Positions 57,241 through 64,000 of a DNA stretch of 64,000 bases are shown here, piece after piece (position 1 is the first letter of the stretch; each line of letters starts with the position of its first letter). The stretch lies in assembly GCF_002205895.1 (NCBI RefSeq), contig NZ_NJDE01000015.1, positions 1 through 64,000 on the forward strand, in the 5' to 3' direction. Made by a program: the position numbers and the translations under genes. The DNA is from Saccharibacillus sp. O23. GTDB lineage: Bacteria; Bacillota; Bacilli; Paenibacillales; Paenibacillaceae. The notes beneath the pieces were generated by a model. That model did no database searches, was not told the DNA's origin, and worked only from the letters and a program-made list of their open reading frames with translations.

Positions 57241-59760
57241 TTATTTCTGCGCCAATTCCGCCGCCTGTTGAGCGGTCAATGCGCCTTTATACACCCGAAG
57301 TTCGTCGAGCTGCCCTTTGAACGCAGCATCCCACCAGTTGACGCCGAGCGCGAACGTGCCTTTGCTTTCTTCGGAGAACGGATTCGGGAAGCCGGTCCCT
57401 TCGAACTTGCGCTCGCCGTTCACGTATACCGTCAGCGTGCCGTCGTCGACGGAGAACGCCAGATGGCTCCATTCGCCGGCCGGAATCTTCGTTCCCGTCA
57501 CCCCGTCGTACCATTTGGCGCTGCCGCCCCAGACCGTCGTCTGGTCGCCGACCGAACCTTTCGGCAGCACGCTCACCCAATGCGTGTCGTCTTTCGCGCC
57601 GAAGAACGTCGTCGTGTAGGTCGTCAGCTCCTCGGGCTTCACCCAGAGCGAGACGGAATACGACGGGCTCTGGATCAGATTGTCCGGCAGGCTGACGCCG
57701 GAAGCGCCGTCGAACACGGCCGCTTGGCCTTTCGCGCCGGCCGCATAAGTCAATTTGCCGCCCGTTTTGCCGATCCGGTCGCCGGTGATGCCGCCTTTGG
57801 CGAACTTGCCTTCGCTGTCGGAGAGGTTATTTTCGAACGCGTAATGCGCTTGCAGCGTCGCGTTCTTGACCGGAAGCACCGTGATCTCGAACGTCGCGGT
57901 CTTCTGCGCGCCGCCTTTGACGATCTTCGCCGTCAGCGTCGCGGTGCCCGCGGGTTGTCCTTCGGCCGGACGCTGGATCTTGCCCGACGAAGAGATTACG
58001 TTCTCGTTCGAACTGCTCCAAGCGATCGAAGCGCCGCGGCTGCCGATCGTCGGCAGCTTCAGATCCGCCGTTACTTTGCTCGTATCGCCCAGATCCAAGC
58101 CTTCCGCGATTCTGTCCACGACCTGCTCGTCGGTCAGATCGGCCAGACGCGTGCCCCATGCCGCTTCGCCTTTGCCGGACACGACGGTGAAGGTCATGAC
58201 GTTCGTCTGCGAGACCGGGTCCCACTGGCGCAGGAACACGCCGTCGAATTCTTCGCCGCCGAGCGTCAGCTTCGCTTTGTTATCCGCGTTCTTGCGCCAT
58301 TTGCCCTGAAGCGCGCCGGTAACGGTGCCGTCCGCTTTCAGCGTGATCGACTGCGTTTCGGCAATCGCGCCGGAGTAAGCTTTGCCGTGATTGACGTACG
58401 CGTAATCGCCCGCGATCTCGTCTTTTTTGACCGCCGCCAGCTTCTCGCCTCCGTAGCGGTAAGGCGCGACCACCGGCCAGCCGTCTTTGTTCATGAACAT
58501 CTGATGCACGCGCACTTCATGCGCTTCGCCCTGCTGAGGGAAGCGCGTATGGAACACGAGGAACATCTGCCCGTTCTTGTCCGTGTAGACGGAATTGTGT
58601 CCCGCCGACAAATAGCCGTAGCCGATGCCCGTGCCCGGATCGCCCGCTTCGCGTTCGAACAGGAAATTGCCGATCAGTTTGTTGCCGATCTCCGTGTTCT
58701 CCGTCGCCGCCGGCAGCACCGCGTTCTGACCGAGCGAATCGACGTACGGGCCGTCGATGTTCTTCGAGCGGAACACGCGCATATTGTAACCGCCGTCCGC
58801 GCCCAGCCAGCCGTAGGTGACGTAGAGATAATAATTTTTGGTGCTCTTGTTGTATTCGATGTACGGACCTTCGCCGGATTTGCCGTAGCCGCCCGCGATC
58901 TTCGTTCCGAAGTAGCGGTCGATCATGCGCCCGTCTTTGGCCTTGCCGTCTTTGCCCGGGAAGATCGGCTGTCCGGTCTTCGGGTCGATCTCCAGCAGGA
59001 AAATGCCGCCCGACCACGAGCCGTACGTCATCCACAGCTTGCCTTTCGTATCGTAAGACAAAGCCGCGTCGATCGCGTTCGGATACTGCTGGTTGTTGTA
59101 CGAACCGTCGGCGTTGAACCAGTTTTCGTTTTCGCCGGTCAGTTTGCCCGCCGCGATCAGCTCGTCGATTCCGGTGTTTTTCCATTGTTTGTTGACTTTG
59201 CTGTCTTTGTCGTAGGCGTCGTTGGCGGTGAATCCGGAATACATGACCGTATCGCCGTATTCGTACGGGCCTTCGATGTTCTTCGAAGTAGCGAAGCCGA
59301 TCGCCGAACGGATATACGTGGAAGACGCGCTGTAATAGATCATATATGCGCCTTTGGAACCGTCTTTGTTGACGTAGTCTTTATTCCAGAATACGTCCGG
59401 CGCCCAGACCGCGAAGCCGTTTTTGCTGTCCGAGTCGTTTTCGCCCGCCCATTCGAACGATCCGGCCAAATTTTTCGACAGATCGCCGTACAGCGTGTTT
59501 CCGGGAGTTGTGTAACCGTTTGCAAAAGAAGTCCAGTTCATCAGGTCTTTCGACTTGGCGGCCGCGATATGCGAGCCGAACACGTAATACGTGTCGCCGT
59601 CTTTGACGATCGAAGGATCGTGTACGGAGACTTCCGAGAACGTCGGAGGCGTATCGGCCGCCGCCGCGTCGGCCGCGCTGCTGCAGCCTGCGGTCATCGG
59701 GACGAGCAGCGCGAGCGACAGCAGCACCGCCGTGCCGCGAGTAAACTTGCTGAGATTCAT
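57241..59760 (-). CDS. Glycoside hydrolase family 43 arabinanase-like lipoprotein with LamG domain
   Basis: An 839-residue lipoprotein: lipobox-like MTAGC (about Cys26), then a five-bladed GH43 propeller with catalytic-Asp segment SVHDPSIVKDGDTYYVFGSH (about 45-64), WAPDVFWNKDY, and EGPYIEYNKSTKNYYLY with the acid Glu. A C-terminal beta-rich linker, a BIG-like repeat and a LamG/concanavalin domain (about 640-835: YSVSLWVKPEEL, GEWSHLAFSVDDGTLTVYVN) follow. It probably acts as endo-1,5-alpha-L-arabinanase on the cell surface, feeding sugar uptake. AAGGAGGAA precedes the ATG. Confidence 0.9.
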   Translation of the reverse strand: MNLSKFTRGTAVLLSLALLVPMTAGCSSAADAAAADTPPTFSEVSVHDPSIVKDGDTYYVFGSHIAAAKSKDLMNWTSFANGYTTPGNTLYGDLSKNLAGSFEWAGENDSDSKNGFAVWAPDVFWNKDYVNKDGSKGAYMIYYSASSTYIRSAIGFATSKNIEGPYEYGDTVMYSGFTANDAYDKDSKVNKQWKNTGIDELIAAGKLTGENENWFNADGSYNNQQYPNAIDAALSYDTKGKLWMTYGSWSGGIFLLEIDPKTGQPIFPGKDGKAKDGRMIDRYFGTKIAGGYGKSGEGPYIEYNKSTKNYYLYVTYGWLGADGGYNMRVFRSKNIDGPYVDSLGQNAVLPAATENTEIGNKLIGNFLFEREAGDPGTGIGYGYLSAGHNSVYTDKNGQMFLVFHTRFPQQGEAHEVRVHQMFMNKDGWPVVAPYRYGGEKLAAVKKDEIAGDYAYVNHGKAYSGAIAETQSITLKADGTVTGALQGKWRKNADNKAKLTLGGEEFDGVFLRQWDPVSQTNVMTFTVVSGKGEAAWGTRLADLTDEQVVDRIAEGLDLGDTSKVTADLKLPTIGSRGASIAWSSSNENVISSSGKIQRPAEGQPAGTATLTAKIVKGGAQKTATFEITVLPVKNATLQAHYAFENNLSDSEGKFAKGGITGDRIGKTGGKLTYAAGAKGQAAVFDGASGVSLPDNLIQSPSYSVSLWVKPEELTTYTTTFFGAKDDTHWVSVLPKGSVGDQTTVWGGSAKWYDGVTGTKIPAGEWSHLAFSVDDGTLTVYVNGERKFEGTGFPNPFSEESKGTFALGVNWWDAAFKGQLDELRVYKGALTAQQAAELAQK

Positions 59761-60103
59761 GAAATGAGATTCCTCCTTCGAATATGGAATACAGGAATAA
59801 ATAGAGCTTGCCCTATCCATTTCGTCTTCGTGTTACATTTTCCTTCACATTTTTAAAAATAAATAATAAAAAAGTTAACTATATAAGCTTTTTTATTTAT
59901 TTTCATGCCATTTAGCGATTAATTTTCACAACTAGATTTCCCTTTAAGTTAATTTTGTTCAAAAGTTTATTTTCGTTTCGACAATTTTGATTTCTGCTGT
60001 TTACGATTGAATCGTTTTCCAAAAATTCGGTTATATAACTCTTACGTTTATAGCTTTATACCCTTGCCGCCATTTATCTCAAGACTTTCGAAGGAGTCCT
60101 ACC
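59761..60103. other. AT-rich divergent promoter region
   Basis: No gene. It separates the divergent GH43 and glycosyltransferase genes. The stretch 59835-60050 is very AT-rich (runs of AAAATAAATAATAAAAAAG type), consistent with promoters for both, but no single -35/-10 pair stands out. Confidence 0.5.
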
Positions 60104-61693
60104 ATGCAGACAAGCCCGCCGTTCCGGAAAAGTTCCGGACAACCGCCGTTCGCGTACGGACCGAAGACCCCCTCTTCCTCCGCCGTCCGCCTGATTATCG
60201 CAGCCTACTGCCTCGTTTCGTCCGCTCTGCTGCTGCTGCTCTGTACCAAGTCCTCGCCGCTGTATCCGCTGAACGACTGGGTGGACGCCAACTCGTTTTT
60301 CACGATGGGCAAAGGCATGGCTCACGGACTCGTTCCGTACCGCGACCTGTTCGAACAGAAAGGCCCGCTGCTCTATTTCATCCATACGCTCGCTTATTGG
60401 ATCTCCGATCGTTCTTTCTTGGGCGTCTACGTGTTCGAAACGATCTCGTTCGCCTTCTTTCTTTACTACATACATAAAATCGTCGCTCTTTTTCTCGACG
60501 TTCGTTACTCGCTGCTCGCCCTGCCTTTTTTCGCCGCCGTGATGCTGAACCTGCCGAGCTTCACGCACGGAGACAGCGCCGAAGAGTTCACGATGCCGCT
60601 GCTCGCGTTCAGTCTGTACGCGCTGCTGCGCTATTTCAAAGAAACCTATCCCGACCCGCCGCCTTATGCCATGCTGCTCGCCAACGGAGTCGCCGCGGGC
60701 ATGGCGATGTGGATCAAATATTCGCTGCTCGGCTTCTGGTTCGGTTGGATGGCGGCGCTGTTTTTCTGCATCGTGCTTAATCGCCGTTTCCTGCGTTCTC
60801 TGCTCTCCTGCGGAGCGTTCCTCGGCGGAATGGCGCTGTCTTCGCTGCCGTGGATCGTCTATTTCGGCGTTCAACGGGCGATTCCGCAGTGGATCGACGC
60901 GTACATTCTGGCCAACTTCCGTTTCTACGGCAAAGAATCGACGCTCGAAGACAAAGTCTGGCTGGTCATCTACCGTTTTCGCGACAATCTGCTGCACAGT
61001 CCGATGCTGCTGCTGACCGGGTTGCTGGCTATATTCTTCGTTTTCGGACGCAAATATCTGCCTCCGCTCGCCGGACGTTTGTCGCTGCTGACGACGCTCG
61101 CGTTTCTCGTGCTCGGCGTATACGGCGGCGGAAGAGGCTACGTTTATTATTTTATGGTCATCGCGCCGTTCACGGTCTTCGGCTGGATCGTGCTGCTCGA
61201 TCTGCTGCGGCGGGCGACGAAAGATCGGCTTACGTTTCGCTTCGCGGCGGCGGTTCCCGTTCTCGGCCTGCTGATCGTGCTGCCGCTGACCTATCTGTTC
61301 AACGGCAATGTTCCGATGATGAAGGTCGCCCGGGAAGATCTCGCCCAGAACCGGTTCGCGCGAATCATCGAGCAGACGCCGAACGCGACGCTGCTGAACT
61401 ACGGCAGTCTCGATCGCGGCTTGTACACGACGACGGGAATCGTGCCGAATTACCGCTATTTCCAGAAACAGAATTTCGCTTATGCCAGCTTCCCGGAAAA
61501 CATGGACGAGCAGCGACGCTACATCCGCGAACGCTCCGCCGATTTCGTGCTGACCAGCTTGAGCCGACAGGATCCCGACCCCGATTCTTATCCGCCGCCC
61601 GAATTAGCAGAGCTGTACGATTCGGTCGCGCGGCAGGAGCAGGTTTTCGAAGGAGAAACGTTCGTTTATACTTTATATCAATTGAAAAAGTAA
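60104..61693 (+). CDS. Glycosyltransferase family 39-like membrane protein
   Basis: A 529-residue protein with about 10-11 helices. DWVDANSFFTMGKGMAHGLVPYRDLFEQKGPLLYF (about 59-93, quoted from two adjoining pieces) contains the acidic loop residues typical of GT-C enzymes such as ArnT or Pmt, which take sugar from a polyprenyl carrier. A 90-residue periplasm-facing C-terminal domain follows. AAGGAGTC precedes the ATG. The GT2 gene starts 22 bp after it, so the pair likely makes and then uses a lipid-linked sugar for wall or surface glycosylation. Confidence 0.85.
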   Translation: MQTSPPFRKSSGQPPFAYGPKTPSSSAVRLIIAAYCLVSSALLLLLCTKSSPLYPLNDWVDANSFFTMGKGMAHGLVPYRDLFEQKGPLLYFIHTLAYWISDRSFLGVYVFETISFAFFLYYIHKIVALFLDVRYSLLALPFFAAVMLNLPSFTHGDSAEEFTMPLLAFSLYALLRYFKETYPDPPPYAMLLANGVAAGMAMWIKYSLLGFWFGWMAALFFCIVLNRRFLRSLLSCGAFLGGMALSSLPWIVYFGVQRAIPQWIDAYILANFRFYGKESTLEDKVWLVIYRFRDNLLHSPMLLLTGLLAIFFVFGRKYLPPLAGRLSLLTTLAFLVLGVYGGGRGYVYYFMVIAPFTVFGWIVLLDLLRRATKDRLTFRFAAAVPVLGLLIVLPLTYLFNGNVPMMKVAREDLAQNRFARIIEQTPNATLLNYGSLDRGLYTTTGIVPNYRYFQKQNFAYASFPENMDEQRRYIRERSADFVLTSLSRQDPDPDSYPPPELAELYDSVARQEQVFEGETFVYTLYQLKK

Positions 61694-61715
61694 AGTGGTT
61701 CGGGAGGAAAAAGGA

Positions 61716-62732
61716 ATGGACAAGCTGTATCTGGTTATTCCCTGCTATAACGAAGAGGAAGTGCTCGGCGAGACGGCCAAACGGTTGAAAGAAAAAATGA
61801 CCGCCCTGATCGCCCGCGGAGCCGTCTCCGAACACAGCCGGATCGTGTTCGTGAACGACGGGTCGCGCGACCGCACTTGGCCGATGATCGAAGAGCTGAA
61901 CGCGGCCGACCCGATCTTCGGGGGCGTCAATCTGGCACGGAACCGGGGACACCAGAACGCGCTGCTCGCGGGCTTGATGACGGTCAAAGAATACGCCGAC
62001 GTCGTCATCTCGCTCGATGCCGATCTGCAGGACGATATTGGGGCGATCGACGAATTCGTGGAGAAGTACCGGGAAGGATGCGACATCGTCTACGGCGTGC
62101 GCAAAGCGCGGGAGAAAGACACCTTCTTCAAGCGCACCACCGCCGAAGGCTTCTACAAATTGATGAGGCTGATGGGCGCCGATCTCGTCTACAATCATGC
62201 GGATTACCGCCTGATGAGCCGCCGGGCGCTGGAAGGTCTGGCCGAATTCGGCGAGACCAATCTGTTCCTGCGCGGCATCGTGCCGCTGATCGGCTACCCG
62301 TCTTCGACCGTCGAATACGAGCGCAACGAGCGGTTCGCGGGCGAGTCCAAATATCCGCTCAAAAAGATGCTCGCTTTCGCCCTTCAGGGCATCACTTCGT
62401 TCAGCATCAAGCCGATCCGCATGATTACCTCGCTCGGCTTCCTGCTGTTCGCCGTCAGCTTGGTCATGCTGCTCTATTTCCTGACCGTGCACGTCAACGG
62501 CCGGACCGTGCCCGGCTGGACGACGATCGCGATCTCCGTCTGGGCGATCGGCGGCCTTCAGCTGCTCGCGATCGGCGTTATCGGCGAATACATCGGCAAA
62601 ACGTATCTGGAGACCAAGTCCCGCCCGAAATTCATCGTGGAGCGGGCGATCGGGATAAACGCCCAGCAGAGCGCGAACGCCGGCACGGCGGGCCGGATTC
62701 CTGCGGATATCGGCCGCAGCGCGGCAAAATGA
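61716..62732 (+). CDS. Glycosyltransferase family 2 (polyprenyl-phosphate sugar synthase, GtrB-like)
   Basis: A 338-residue GT-A enzyme: VIPCYNEEEVLGE at the N-terminus, NDGSRDRTW and SLDADLQDD (metal-binding Asp), then two C-terminal helices (about 240-262 and 275-300). The layout matches dolichol-phosphate mannosyl/glucosyltransferase-like proteins that load a sugar on polyprenyl phosphate. Start at 61716 with GGGAGGAAAAAGGA upstream. It is the second gene of a two-gene unit with the GT39-like protein. Confidence 0.9.
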   Translation: MDKLYLVIPCYNEEEVLGETAKRLKEKMTALIARGAVSEHSRIVFVNDGSRDRTWPMIEELNAADPIFGGVNLARNRGHQNALLAGLMTVKEYADVVISLDADLQDDIGAIDEFVEKYREGCDIVYGVRKAREKDTFFKRTTAEGFYKLMRLMGADLVYNHADYRLMSRRALEGLAEFGETNLFLRGIVPLIGYPSSTVEYERNERFAGESKYPLKKMLAFALQGITSFSIKPIRMITSLGFLLFAVSLVMLLYFLTVHVNGRTVPGWTTIAISVWAIGGLQLLAIGVIGEYIGKTYLETKSRPKFIVERAIGINAQQSANAGTAGRIPADIGRSAAK

Positions 62733-62818
62733 CGTCTGGGCGGGAAGGATGTTAAAGCGCCGGAAAGCCTGCGAAACCGTCCTTCTCGGCAAATTCGACT
62801 GCGAGTTTCGCGTAAAAA

Positions 62819-62853
62819 GAAAAAAGGAGGAGCCTTCCGGCTTCCTCCTTTTT
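62819..62853. terminator. Bidirectional terminator
   Basis: Stem AAAAAGGAGGAGCC with a closing CTTCCTCCTTTTT (one mismatch) and loop TTCCGG, serving the GT2 gene and the convergent AraC gene. Confidence 0.85.
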
Positions 62854-62888
62854 GAGTTGATCTCCCGCCGATCGAGCGCCTGCGCGTT

Positions 62889-63818
62889 TTATTCCGCGGC
62901 CGCGAGCTTTTTCGCCGGGCGCAGCACCGCATACCCGTACCCTTCCGGGAAATGCCGCTGGTAAGTTTGCAGGCCCGGCGCTTCGTTCCAGACATAGCCC
63001 AGTTTCGACGGATCGAAGTTCCACGCGGTGTCCTCCACGACCCGCATGACTTCGCCGTTGTCTTTCAGGTAATCGAACGGCGGATGCCAAAAGACCAGAT
63101 ATTCCGATTCGGGCACTTCGCGGCATTCCATCCCGTCCGGCACTTCGCCTTCGTAATCGGCAGCTACCGGAATTCCGTACAGATAGCCGCTCGGTCCCCG
63201 CTCCGCCTCGCCCGCCTTAATCCAACCTGCCGTATGCCCGATCTGCCCCGCCAACGTCTCGTGCGACAGACTCTCGATCGTGCCGCTGACCTCGTCGCAG
63301 TCGTGACCGTTAGACCAGAAGTCGCCGTAATTCGATACTTCCGGGTCCCAGATGCCGATAAACCGATGCCGCGGAATTCGTTCCGTCTTGATCTCCGCCT
63401 GCTGCGCGTGAACTTCGCTCATGCGTCCTCGCTCCTTCATCAGATAGTGATAAGGGGAAAAGACTTCAGGGCGAACGGCAAGCGCGATCGGACTCGGATG
63501 GCGGCGGTACTCCTGCGGCGCGACGCCGAATGCCCGGCGAAACGCCCGCGTCATCGCTTCGTGCGACGAGAATCCGTGATCCAGCGCGATATCCAGTACC
63601 CGCCGATCCGTATCCCGCAGTTCCAACGCCGCGAGACTGATTCGCCGATAACCGAGATAATCCCGCAGCGTCGTGCCGGTCAGACGGTGAAAATGCCGCG
63701 CGCAATAATACGGCGAGTAGCCGAGCTGCTCCGACATCGCGGCCAGCGCCGGATTTTCGCCGATATGGCGGTCGATCCAATCGACCATCTCCTGCACCCG
63801 TTCGTTCCATTCGTACAT
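62889..63818 (-). CDS. AraC family regulator with GyrI-like effector domain
   Basis: A 309-residue regulator. An N-terminal AraC DNA-binding domain (about 5-105: LAAMSEQLGYSPYYCARHFH and LDIALDHGFSSHEAMTRAFR) is followed by a GyrI/SOUL-like small-molecule domain (about 140-305: IKTERIPRHRFIGIWDP, ESEYLVFWHPPFDY). This Rob/MarA-like arrangement usually senses hydrophobic compounds and controls efflux or resistance genes. GGGGAGAAAG precedes the ATG at 63818. No target is evident; upstream DNA leaves the window with no gene recognised in the last 158 bp. Confidence 0.88.
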   Translation of the reverse strand: MYEWNERVQEMVDWIDRHIGENPALAAMSEQLGYSPYYCARHFHRLTGTTLRDYLGYRRISLAALELRDTDRRVLDIALDHGFSSHEAMTRAFRRAFGVAPQEYRRHPSPIALAVRPEVFSPYHYLMKERGRMSEVHAQQAEIKTERIPRHRFIGIWDPEVSNYGDFWSNGHDCDEVSGTIESLSHETLAGQIGHTAGWIKAGEAERGPSGYLYGIPVAADYEGEVPDGMECREVPESEYLVFWHPPFDYLKDNGEVMRVVEDTAWNFDPSKLGYVWNEAPGLQTYQRHFPEGYGYAVLRPAKKLAAAE

Positions 63819-64000
63819 GTCTTTCTCCCCTTTCGCCTCCATGTTACCGGAACGCTTCCGCGCGGATTTGATCCCGTTCGTGCATTTTGCCGTGCCGAGC
63901 GCCGCCTTGCCGATTCGATGCTTTCCTTTTTCGATAACGCCGCTCCGCTTTCCTTCGGTTGCGATCTTCCTCGCGGCTTCTGCTCGTCTTTTTCACCGGA

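Noticed and set aside
57220-59856. 878-codon plus-strand open frame opposite the GH43 gene
   Set aside because: Arg/Val/Phe-rich shadow of a gene with clear GH43 and LamG motifs; no ribosome binding site and no family features.

Overview
The window looks like chromosomal DNA of a spore-forming, Gram-positive member of the Paenibacillaceae. Saccharibacillus or a high-GC Paenibacillus fits best, but I could not compare against any database. The reasons are strong AGGAGG-type ribosome binding sites with frequent TTG and GTG starts, a complete prkA-yhbH-spoVR sporulation operon, an S-layer-homology surface protein, an Lpl/Ytc-type sugar ABC operon with a sensor-AraC regulator, CcpA-type cre sites, and plant cell-wall hydrolases (GH43, GH105). 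Base composition is GC-rich except for a few AT-rich islands near 30.0 kb, 43.3-44.5 kb and 59.8 kb. I saw no prophage, insertion sequence, integrase, CRISPR array or rRNA operon; the only tRNA is a tRNA-Leu(CAG) near 56.9 kb.

Layout. 0-8.4 kb: an SDR reductase behind a MerR-type promoter, an ABC exporter operon, an EVE protein, threonine aldolase, NudC and a cation efflux protein. 8.5-18.4 kb: an SLH surface protein, ribD and ribA-type riboflavin genes, an FAD monooxygenase, two HxlR regulators, a PRISE-type reductase, a secreted nuclease and a 5'(3')-deoxyribonucleotidase. 18.6-24.5 kb: an MHYT-PAS histidine kinase with a soluble chemotaxis-type protein, a secreted beta-helix protein and a TetR regulator. 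24.8-29.5 kb: an HxlR-pxpA-pxpBC (5-oxoprolinase) operon divergent from a nitroreductase. 30.2-37 kb: prkA-yhbH-spoVR, then an MFS exporter and its TetR regulator. 37-47.4 kb: carbohydrate uptake and regulation (Lpl-type ABC operon, two AraC regulators, GH105) and an AT-rich secreted protein. 47.4-56.9 kb: cation efflux, a HAD phosphatase, a pentapeptide protein, two MATE exporters (one behind a riboswitch-like leader, one behind a MarR repressor), an ECF41-like sigma factor and tRNA-Leu. 57-64 kb: a GH43 arabinanase, two glycosyltransferases and an AraC/GyrI-like regulator.

How genes work together. Several regulator-target pairs have visible control sites. A TetR-MFS pair has a consensus promoter followed by a dyad. 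A MarR-MATE pair has two identical palindromes on the promoter, one between -35 and -10 and one at or just past the expected transcription start. AraC and GH105 flank a 16-bp palindrome and a cre site. The sensor-AraC gene has a perfect cre match. A MATE gene has a promoter, a leader of about 135 nt and an intrinsic terminator just before its ribosome binding site, the layout of a transcriptional riboswitch.

The most unusual signal is non-coding. At least six intergenic loci carry short word-like repeat units arranged by the same rule: one or two copies one way, a core, then one or two copies inverted. The words differ from locus to locus, and two loci share one family. A separate element at 29.65-29.96 kb has terminal inverted repeats of about 22 bp, nested internal complementarity and a T-run. 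I could not assign either class to a known element.
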